A stretch of 64,000 nt of DNA from positions 283,617 to 347,616 of the forward strand of contig NZ_JBBLYU010000004.1 of NCBI RefSeq assembly GCF_037911135.1, given 5' to 3'. How positions within the stretch are numbered: the stretch's first letter is position 1; each line of letters starts with the position of its first letter. The position numbers and the translations under genes were made by a program. Under the pieces are notes generated by a model. It was not told where the DNA came from, did not search any database, and saw only the letters and a list, made by a program, of their open reading frames with translations. Of the stretch, positions 57,767-64,000 are shown piece by piece. This DNA comes from Phaeobacter sp. A36a-5a (GTDB lineage: Bacteria; Pseudomonadota; Alphaproteobacteria; Rhodobacterales; Rhodobacteraceae).

Positions 57767-58081
57767 CTTGCTGCTCGGATCTGCTTCTCTGATCCGAGTC
57801 TCCGCGAAGACGAAGAAAATCCCGATAGGCTTATTTTTGTTTTTGTGAGGCTTGTACTCACTAGGCAAGTTGCAATCTTGGGCTGGGCCCCAGGATTGCA
57901 ACTTGCCGTTCGCGAGGGGGATACCCCCTTCGATCCCCTCCTCGTCAGCTTGTTTCAGGCCTTCGCCTTCAAAAGCTTCCTGCGGCCAGCAGCCTGCTGG
58001 ACCCGCCCTGCCGGGGGCCTGGGATGACTTATTGTTTTTCGATAATCTGGAAGGGGTGAAGATTTACACTGACAGCAATTG
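57767..58081. other. Spacer containing the oriT region
   Basis: About 315 bp between the relaxase and the small DNA-binding protein genes. It holds the hairpin and nick-like motif described separately. I see no gene in it. Confidence 0.6.
57854..57906 (-). other. Candidate oriT: hairpin plus MobV nick-like motif
   Basis: On the minus strand, a perfect 13-bp inverted repeat (arms 57894-57906 and 57865-57877, GCAAGTTGCAATC) with a 16-base loop is followed one base later by TAGTGAGTAC (57863-57854). The pMV158/pT181 MobV origins have the same order, a hairpin followed by TAGTGTGTTA. It sits upstream of the MobV relaxase gene. Motif comparison is from memory. Confidence 0.7.
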
Positions 58082-58270
58082 CTATTCGTCGACTTCAATT
58101 CCGCGATCCTGGCACCATTGCTTCAACATCCGCCGGATCATAGCAGGCCGTGTCGGAAGATCGTCTTGCTCGCGGCGCTGGTTATCAATGACTTCGATCA
58201 TCCCACGCGCCAATCGGAGATTGACCGCTTCGGTATCCACCGCCGGGCGTCCTCGCGCTTTTTTTGACAT
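58082..58270 (-). CDS. Small ribbon-helix-helix-like DNA-binding protein
   Basis: 62 residues, MSKKARGRPAVDTEAVNLRL and then RPAMIRRMLKQWCQ. The short basic/amphipathic layout resembles a CopG/Arc-type ribbon-helix-helix regulator; no toxin gene is seen next to it. It lies ahead of the relaxase on the same strand and is divergent from the 161-residue gene across a palindromic promoter, so it probably represses element transfer genes. A TTG three codons earlier is possible. Confidence 0.6.
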   Translation of the reverse strand: MSKKARGRPAVDTEAVNLRLARGMIEVIDNQRREQDDLPTRPAMIRRMLKQWCQDRGIEVDE

Positions 58271-58286
58271 GTCTGACAATCTCGTA

Positions 58287-58316
58287 TTGATTTTTGGTTT
58301 TATGGTACCATATATT
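58287..58316 (+). promoter_or_regulatory. Promoter overlapping a 12-bp palindrome
   Basis: -35 TTGATT (58287-58292) and -10 TATATT (58311-58316) with an 18-bp spacer. The perfect palindrome TATGGTACCATA (58301-58312) fills the spacer, an ideal operator for the adjacent small DNA-binding protein. Confidence 0.55.
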
Positions 58317-58386
58317 GCAGGTGCAGCAAGGCTCCTACCCCTTGCCGCACCCTAACCAAAACCGATCTCGCGAGAGGAGACCGACT

Positions 58387-58872
58387 ATGGCTGATATTTG
58401 CCGTATCATGCGCATGAGCACAGAAAAAGGCTTGTGGCCTGCAAACGAAGCAGATGATGGTTCCACCTTCATCACCCGCACCTTCGACACGCTGACCAAA
58501 GCAGTGGACGAAGCCCTGAATTTGGAGCGTGATCTGTCTCACTCCCTCGCCTGGGATCCCGCGTCCACCGGTATCCAAGAGGCTGCCGAAGCCCGCTGGC
58601 AGGATTGTCTTCAACTCAGCGGCGACATCCTGACGGCACAGGTGGTCAGTGCCGAAGATTTGCCAATGCAGCGCATGAGCATGCTGCTGCACTTTCTGAT
58701 CGAATCTGAGAGCCTGGATGAGGCACTTCGGTTCCAGCAGCTGATGCATGAACACCGGGACCTTTTCACCACCGATGATGCCGGTGTCTGCGAAGCGCTG
58801 AATCGAGCGGCGCGGCAAGTCGACGCCGTGGTGGAGATGGCAGTGACAGCCCCGGATTTCGCGCCGGTCTGA
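58387..58872 (+). CDS. Hypothetical protein of mobilizable element
   Basis: 161 residues, not recognised. Soluble, acidic and helical; the start MADICRIMRMSTEKG has GAGAGGAGA in front. No known motif. It is the first gene of the rightward group of the element, downstream of the palindromic promoter. Confidence 0.75.
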   Translation: MADICRIMRMSTEKGLWPANEADDGSTFITRTFDTLTKAVDEALNLERDLSHSLAWDPASTGIQEAAEARWQDCLQLSGDILTAQVVSAEDLPMQRMSMLLHFLIESESLDEALRFQQLMHEHRDLFTTDDAGVCEALNRAARQVDAVVEMAVTAPDFAPV

Positions 58873-59028
58873 TCCGCCCAATCCCTTCCTGACACAACCT
58901 GACCTGGCCACCGCAGCGGATCTCTCCGCCTGCGCCCGGCCACGTCATGCCCAATTCCAGATTTTCCCGGCAGGTGCCCCATATCCGGCGCCTGCCATCT
59001 CTCCCGCTTTACGCAAACGGAGTTCTCA

Positions 59029-59943
59029 ATGACCCATACATCAACCGCCACGTCCGCCGCCTTCCCGCTCACCATTCACCCCCACTGGCGCGAGACCGCC
59101 GCGAGCAAAGGCTTCGACATTCTGAAGCGCATCCAGGACCGTTATCATCTTCTTCTGTGTTGCCGCGCATGCGGAGCAACTCACGTAAGCAAGCTCTTTG
59201 TACTGATGAACAACCAGCCACTCTGCCCGCATTGCATTCAAGACCGGTGGCGGGACGATGCCGCGGCAGCCGGCCTGAACTGGGCCGGCCGCGACCCGGA
59301 AGACCGTCACTATGCCCACTATATCGCCCCCTGCGGCCATAACTTGCGCCGGCAATTTGAGATGGTTAAGCGGGCAACCGAAGGCCTGTGCAGTGTACGG
59401 TGCGAGATTTGCCACGCTGACAAAGAACAGGCTGAAGCAGAAGAACGGGGGTGGCACCTGATCGGAGAAGACACAGGTGGCAGCCAGAATTACCGTCTGT
59501 ACCAGCATCAGGCCTGCGGCCATGTTCAGCGGATTGCCCGTGCCAACATGCAGACTGGCCGGTTTCAATGCAGCAACTGCGGCAAGGGCTGGAGCAGTGC
59601 GCCAAGTTTTCTCTACGTCATGAAGCTTAAACTCGCCAAAGGTGCCAAGCTGATCAAACTCGGCTACAGCCGCGATCCCGTCTCCCGCCTTTACCACCAA
59701 CTTCTGAAGACCAAGGAGACGGAGGCGCAGGTCCTGCGGACAGTTCCCATCAGCTCCGGCCACACAGCTGTGCAAATTGAGAAAGGCCTGCATGCGCGGC
59801 TGAAGGCAGAGCACCCCGACAGCGTCGCGCCGCCAGACCTCTACGCAGAAGAGCTGAGCGTCAAAAGCGAGGTCTACTTCGCCGATGCGACCCAGGTGAT
59901 CTTCGCGATGCTCGACGCCATCCGAGCGGAAGAAGACACCTAA
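59029..59943 (+). CDS. Zinc-ribbon repeat protein with C-terminal GIY-YIG domain
   Basis: 304 residues. Residues 1-190 contain repeated Cys/His pairs suggesting three or more zinc ribbons (LLLCCRACGATH, CPHC, CGHNL, CEICHA, CGHVQRI, CSNCGKGW). The C-terminal 100 residues look like a GIY-YIG/Mug113-type nuclease: FLYVMKL, KLIKLGYSRDPVSRLYHQL and a later Glu in IEKGLHARL. It may cut or recognise specific DNA. Nuclease activity is inferred, not shown. Family naming is from memory. Confidence 0.75.
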   Translation: MTHTSTATSAAFPLTIHPHWRETAASKGFDILKRIQDRYHLLLCCRACGATHVSKLFVLMNNQPLCPHCIQDRWRDDAAAAGLNWAGRDPEDRHYAHYIAPCGHNLRRQFEMVKRATEGLCSVRCEICHADKEQAEAEERGWHLIGEDTGGSQNYRLYQHQACGHVQRIARANMQTGRFQCSNCGKGWSSAPSFLYVMKLKLAKGAKLIKLGYSRDPVSRLYHQLLKTKETEAQVLRTVPISSGHTAVQIEKGLHARLKAEHPDSVAPPDLYAEELSVKSEVYFADATQVIFAMLDAIRAEEDT

Positions 59944-60029
59944 GCGCCCCCCTCTTCAATTTCCGAACTGTTTCACGCCCGGCTCTGCCAGGCGCCCGAT
60001 CCTCTTTGCCTGTTCACTGGAGGTTTGCC

Positions 60030-61781
60030 ATGAACCGATCCAACCACTCCCCCGCGCGCCCCGATTGGTGGCAGTTCGCCGAAGACTGCGCCCGCCGCTA
60101 TCATCTCCACTGCGAAGAGCTGCAGCAGGCGCGCCGCAAGACACTCAAAGAAGACGCGCCAGACGACAGTGCTGGCGCCGAGGAGCCCCTTGTGCCCCCT
60201 GCACCGGATCACCCCCTTTCTTTGCTGCAACATCTGAGCGAGCAGCCGGACGCGCGGCATCTGCCGCCGGAACTCTGGGAAGCGCTGGAGCAGGAAGGCG
60301 CCGACCCATATGCCTGTGACAACACGGGCCGCTGGCTGCCGGGCACAGACCTGCCGGCAGACAAGCTGCTTCTGCTGCTGCGGATCGCCGCGGCCTTCGG
60401 CTCCCCGGCTGCAGTGGACGCGCAGCTTGCCCGTGGCGCCGTGCTGATCCTTCACAACGTTCCTGCTTCCGGTTTTTCAAGCGTGGAAAACCTCCTTAAC
60501 CACGCCCTGCTGCCGCCGGGCTGGCAGGCCTATGACGCCCGGCAACTGGTTGCAGACCTGCGGCTCTGGGCCGAAGGCGAAGTGGCCTGGAGTGAGATCC
60601 CGCACTCCTTGCTGCTTTTTGGCCTGCCGGGCACCGGCAAGAGCCATCTCGCCCGCGCGATGGGCCGGAGCGCCGCTGTCAATTGCGTCGAGACCAGCTG
60701 CGCCGAGTGGCAAAGCGCCGGTCATTTGGGCAACCTGCTGCTCGCGATGCGAAGAAGCTTCGACGACGCCCGGAAGAATGCGCCCTGTATCCTTTTCATC
60801 GATGAGATTGACGCGATCGGTTCCCGCGACAGCGCCGGCGACAACAGTGCCAGCTACAGGCGCCAAGTGGTTGCTGGTTTTTTGGAGCAGATGGACCGCG
60901 TCAGCCTGGAGGAAGGGATCATGGTCGTCGGTGCCTGCAACCACCCGCAGCACCTAGACCCCGCAGTGCTGAGAGCCGGGCGGTTTGACATCAAGATCGA
61001 GATGCCGCTGCCAAGCAAGGCGATGCTGCAGCATCTCCTTGCCGAGCGGCTGCAGAACACATTCTCTGAGGATGTGCTGCAGCAGCTGGCGCGGGACTCC
61101 ATCGGAAAGACCGCCGCCGACGTTGACGCCGCGGTGCGCTCTGCCCGCAGTGAAGCCCGTCACAGCGGCTGCCCGCTCGATCTGCAGCTTCTGCGCTGCC
61201 ATCTCGGTGTCAGGGAGCTGGAGGAGAACCACGGCCTGCTTTACCGCATTTGCGTCCATGAATGCGGCCATGCCATCACCGCCTGGATCTTCGGAGAGGC
61301 GATCACGCAGGTCCGGGTGGCTGCCGCAGGCGGAACAATCGAACGGGATGTTCCCGCGAATGCAGGTCTGCCGGCAGATTTCGACCGTCAGCTCTACGTC
61401 CACCTCGCGGGGCGGGCGGCGGAGCGGCTCATCTTTGGGACTGTGTCCGCTGGCGCTGGCGGCAGCGCCACCTCCGACCTCGGAAAAGCTGCTCGGATGG
61501 TCCTGGCGATGGACTTTGAACTGGGTTTAGGGGCCTTCGGCAACGGCTGGTTTGGACCGCAGGATCCAGCCCAACTTGAAGAACCCGACCGCAAACGCCT
61601 CCGCGAGAAGCTCGACTACGCCGAGGACCACGCACGCGCACTGCTGTATCCCCATCAGCAGTTGCTTAAGGACATGGCTGAAGACCTGGTGCAGAAACGA
61701 GAGTTCGATACCAAGGAGGTCCGGTCCTGGCTGCGTGACGTGCCGCGCAAAAATGGTCCAGAGCCGGTCCTGGACCAGTAG
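60030..61781 (+). CDS. Soluble FtsH-like AAA+ metalloprotease
   Basis: 583 residues. N-terminal 180 residues are unfamiliar. The AAA+ module has Walker A GLPGTGKSH, Walker B ILFIDEIDAIG and SRH NHPQHLDPAVLRAGRFD; an M41-type peptidase has HECGHAITAW (FtsH normally HEAGH) and a third-ligand region SATSDLGKAARM. No membrane helix is visible, unlike FtsH. GGAGG lies ahead of the ATG. It may degrade or remodel host or phage proteins during element transfer. Confidence 0.85.
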   Translation: MNRSNHSPARPDWWQFAEDCARRYHLHCEELQQARRKTLKEDAPDDSAGAEEPLVPPAPDHPLSLLQHLSEQPDARHLPPELWEALEQEGADPYACDNTGRWLPGTDLPADKLLLLLRIAAAFGSPAAVDAQLARGAVLILHNVPASGFSSVENLLNHALLPPGWQAYDARQLVADLRLWAEGEVAWSEIPHSLLLFGLPGTGKSHLARAMGRSAAVNCVETSCAEWQSAGHLGNLLLAMRRSFDDARKNAPCILFIDEIDAIGSRDSAGDNSASYRRQVVAGFLEQMDRVSLEEGIMVVGACNHPQHLDPAVLRAGRFDIKIEMPLPSKAMLQHLLAERLQNTFSEDVLQQLARDSIGKTAADVDAAVRSARSEARHSGCPLDLQLLRCHLGVRELEENHGLLYRICVHECGHAITAWIFGEAITQVRVAAAGGTIERDVPANAGLPADFDRQLYVHLAGRAAERLIFGTVSAGAGGSATSDLGKAARMVLAMDFELGLGAFGNGWFGPQDPAQLEEPDRKRLREKLDYAEDHARALLYPHQQLLKDMAEDLVQKREFDTKEVRSWLRDVPRKNGPEPVLDQ

Positions 61782-62110
61782 ATGCGCCCGCCAACCAAGC
61801 CGCTCCGCCGCGAGGTTTGCACAATTCTTATGTGCAATCTCCAGCGGCGCAGGCTTCGGTTGGCCCAAAATCCGGAAAAATCCCTTCCGGAAATACTTTG
61901 TCCCAAAGCTCCGCCGGGGCGGTCTATGCCCCGCATCCCTGCCCAGCTCCCTCTGCAGAGGGAAAGTTCCGTATTTCTAGGCCCTTATCCACAATATCCG
62001 TCTCCGCAGGGTTACAACCCGGGTCGCTCCAACCCAATCCGGCGCAGTAAACTGTCTCCATCAGCACACGCGGGCGGCCACCGCCCACCGGAGACAGGAG
62101 ACCTCGGCCT
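61782..62110. other. Spacer before the recombinase module
   Basis: About 330 bp with no supported gene. It holds a perfect 7-bp inverted repeat TTGCACA-N7-TGTGCAA at 61817-61837 just after the protease gene. A single DnaA-box-like TTATCCACA at 61985-61993 is probably chance. Confidence 0.5.
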
Positions 62111-62290
62111 ATGGCACGGGACCGGAAGAGACATGCCGAATGCCCGCAGGCGCCGGAAACACCCGGCCGCCCGCAAAACGGCTCCTGCCGGCAGGACGCC
62201 AGCACCCGCGCGTCACTTCACGAACTCCTGCGCGCCCTCGCCCGCGAGGCAGCCCGCACCGACCACCGGGACGGCAATTCTCCCGGTTAA
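62111..62290 (+). CDS. Small protein upstream of serine recombinase
   Basis: 59 residues (MARDRKRHAE..., ending LHELLRALAREAARTDHR and a few more). CAGGAGA lies ahead of its ATG and it ends 25 bp before the recombinase. A short Leu/Ala/Arg helix of this kind is, as I recall, common just upstream of serine recombinases in this group. Function unknown. Confidence 0.5.
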   Translation: MARDRKRHAECPQAPETPGRPQNGSCRQDASTRASLHELLRALAREAARTDHRDGNSPG

Positions 62291-62315
62291 CATCAAACCA
62301 CCGGAGAACACCGCC

Positions 62316-64000
62316 ATGTCCCAGCCCAGGCTCAGAGCAGCCATCTACGCCCGCTACTCGACAGACCTGCAACGCGACGCCTCTGTCGAGGACCAGATCC
62401 GCGACTGCACCGATTACGCCAAGGCCCAGGGGATGGAGGTAGTGGCCACCTATTCCGACCGCGCCATCTCCGGCGCCAGCCTTATGCGCAGCGGCATGCA
62501 GGCCCTGCTCCGCGATGCGCGCGGCGGCACCTTCGATGTTCTGGTCTCGGAAGCCCTCGACCGTCTAAGCCGCAACCAGGCCGACATTGCCCACATCTAC
62601 CAGGAATTTTGCTTCAACGGTCTCCCGATCGAGACCGTGGCGGACGGGCTGATTTCGGAGATCCATATCGGGCTGAAGGGGACGATGAATGCGCTCCAGC
62701 TCAAGGACATCGCGATGAAGACTCACCGCGGCCTCAAGGGCCGCGCGCTCGAGGGCAAATCCGCAGGCGGCAAAGCTTACGGATACCGCATGAAGCCGCA
62801 ACTCGCGAGCAATGGCGACGTGATCCGCGGCGAGCGCGAGATCCACCCGGAAGAGGCAGATGTCGTGCACCGGATCTGCGCGGACTACGCCAGTGGCCTG
62901 TCGCCGAAGAAGATCGCCGAAGCGCTCAACAAGGAGCGCGTGCCTGCCCCGTCCGGCCGCCACTGGGGTGCCTCCACCATTCACGGCAACCGCCAGCGCG
63001 GCTCCGGCATCTTGAACAATGAGCTCTACATCGGCCGGCAAGTCTGGAACCGGCTGCGCTACGTGAAGGATCCGCAAACGGGCAAGCGCATCTCGCGGCT
63101 GAACCCGGAAAGCGACTGGACGGTCACCGACGTCCCGCATTTGCGGATTGTCGCACAGGATCTCTGGGATGCGGTCCGGGCCCGCCAGGGCAAACTGAAG
63201 ACCGCGGGCACCAATGTGCCGGTCTGGGACCGGCGCCGCCCCAAGACCTTGTTTTCCGGCCTGATGGCCTGCGGCTGCTGCGGCGGCGGCTTTGCCAAGA
63301 TTTCGAAGGACAGCTTCGGCTGCTCCCCGGCAAGGAACAAGGGCGCCGCGGTCTGCAGCAACAAGCGCACGATCAAGCAGGCCGACCTGGAAGCCCGGGT
63401 GCTGGATGCGCTGGCGAACCACCTGATGGATCCGGATGCGGTGCAGGTCTTCTGCGAAGAATACACTGCCGAACGCAACCGGCTGAAGGCGGCAGCCGCC
63501 GGGAACCGCAAGGAAAAGGAACAGGCGCTCGCCCGTGCAAAACGCGACCACCAGAAGCTGGTGGATGCGATCATCGCAGGCATTCCCGCAGATCAGGTGA
63601 AGGACCGGATGATCGAGCTCGACGCACGGCGCCAGCAGCTGGAACGGGAGCTGGAGCAGACCCCTGCCCCGGACACGGTGGTGTTTCACCCGTCGATGGC
63701 GGAGGCCTACCGGGAGCGGGTGTCGCGGCTGATCCGGACCCTTGGCTCCGCCGAAGGCATGGAAGAGGCGAAGGAGGCGCTGCGGTCTCTGGTGGAGCGG
63801 ATCGTGCTGACGCCTGCGGCAGAGGGCCCTGGTCTGGATCTGACGCTGGAGGGGGATCTGGCCGGGCTGCTGCGTCTTGCGGCCGGAGCGGAGGGTCCGA
63901 ACACGGAGAAGGCCCCGGATGGCAGATCCGAAGCCTTTGATATATCTGAGGAAATTGCGTTGGTTGCGGGAGTAGGATTTGAACCTACGACCTTCAGGTT
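62316..64000 (+). CDS. Large serine recombinase (partial, runs into tRNA)
   Basis: At least 561 residues; the frame is open to the window end. The N-terminal resolvase domain has YARYSTDLQ with Ser15 and LDRLSRNQADI. The recombinase domain has KSAGGKAYGYRMK, the zinc ribbon has CGCCGGGF and CSPARNKGAAVC, and a coiled coil follows (about 380-440). The C-terminal residues VAGVGFEPTTFRL are the antisense translation of the tRNA gene, so the true coding end may come from integration into that gene. It integrates or excises the element. Confidence 0.93.
   Translation, partial: MSQPRLRAAIYARYSTDLQRDASVEDQIRDCTDYAKAQGMEVVATYSDRAISGASLMRSGMQALLRDARGGTFDVLVSEALDRLSRNQADIAHIYQEFCFNGLPIETVADGLISEIHIGLKGTMNALQLKDIAMKTHRGLKGRALEGKSAGGKAYGYRMKPQLASNGDVIRGEREIHPEEADVVHRICADYASGLSPKKIAEALNKERVPAPSGRHWGASTIHGNRQRGSGILNNELYIGRQVWNRLRYVKDPQTGKRISRLNPESDWTVTDVPHLRIVAQDLWDAVRARQGKLKTAGTNVPVWDRRRPKTLFSGLMACGCCGGGFAKISKDSFGCSPARNKGAAVCSNKRTIKQADLEARVLDALANHLMDPDAVQVFCEEYTAERNRLKAAAAGNRKEKEQALARAKRDHQKLVDAIIAGIPADQVKDRMIELDARRQQLERELEQTPAPDTVVFHPSMAEAYRERVSRLIRTLGSAEGMEEAKEALRSLVERIVLTPAAEGPGLDLTLEGDLAGLLRLAAGAEGPNTEKAPDGRSEAFDISEEIALVAGVGFEPTTFR
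63956..63981. repeat. tRNA-end direct repeat (candidate att site, proximal copy)
   Basis: Matches 16929-16954 at 25 of 26 bases. It covers the 3' end of the initiator tRNA gene. Confidence 0.65.
63961..64000 (-). tRNA. Initiator tRNA-Met, 3' part (partial)
   Basis: On the minus strand the last 40 bases are visible: the end of the anticodon loop and stem (AACCTGAA), variable loop AGGTC, T arm GTAGG-TTCAAAT-CCTAC, acceptor strand TCCCGCA, discriminator A and an encoded CCA. This fits initiator tRNA-fMet; the anticodon itself lies beyond the window, so the identity rests on the arm sequences. Confidence 0.85.

Noticed and set aside
61985..61993. Perfect DnaA box TTATCCACA as a possible replication origin
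   Set aside because: Only one box, no AT-rich unwinding region or rep gene; a 9-mer like this is expected by chance in a window this long.
62565..63689. 374-residue frame antisense to the serine recombinase
   Set aside because: Shadow of a clear recombinase gene; Arg/Ala/His-rich composition without domains.

Overview
The window looks like an alphaproteobacterium of the Rhodobacterales, probably a roseobacter near Leisingera/Phaeobacter. This rests on high GC, many Dpp/Opp-type and amino-acid ABC importers, soluble cytochromes, and the style of the IS elements and of the initiator tRNA at the right edge. The genus is inference; no database was searched.

Left part (1-16.7 kb), ordinary high-GC sequence. 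A peptide-type ABC importer (ATPases and permeases on the minus strand) is divergent from an XRE-cupin regulator, its solute-binding protein and an M24 peptidase. Next come a single-domain response regulator divergent from a large hybrid kinase with two solute-binding domains, then a copper block: CopA ATPase, multicopper oxidase, di-haem cytochrome c, c'-type cytochrome and a small secreted protein. copA has a textbook MerR/CueR-type promoter with a 19-bp spacer.

Middle part (17-55.6 kb), accessory. Position 16929-16954 repeats, with one mismatch, the 3' end of the initiator tRNA at 63956-63981. The roughly 47 kb between may therefore be one genomic island or a stack of them. Inside are a Cys-rich membrane protein; a translationally coupled SF1 helicase plus probable DUF2290 pair (candidate defence operon); a type I secretion locus with two ABC proteins whose signature motifs are degenerate, an HlyD-type adaptor and a very repetitive acidic protein; IS remnants that truncate a chemoreceptor; a signalling module with a hybrid kinase, a binding protein and an unusual LysR-HTH/receiver fusion; an amino-acid ABC operon; a peptide ABC operon with a class I amidotransferase; oxyR-katA; a redoxin; and a MarR-MOSC pair.

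Right part (56-64 kb), a mobilizable element. It has a MobV-type relaxase with an oriT-like hairpin and nick motif just upstream, a small DNA-binding protein, an unknown protein, a zinc-ribbon/GIY-YIG protein, a soluble FtsH-like AAA+ metalloprotease and a large serine recombinase. The recombinase frame runs through the antisense of the initiator tRNA gene and out of the window.
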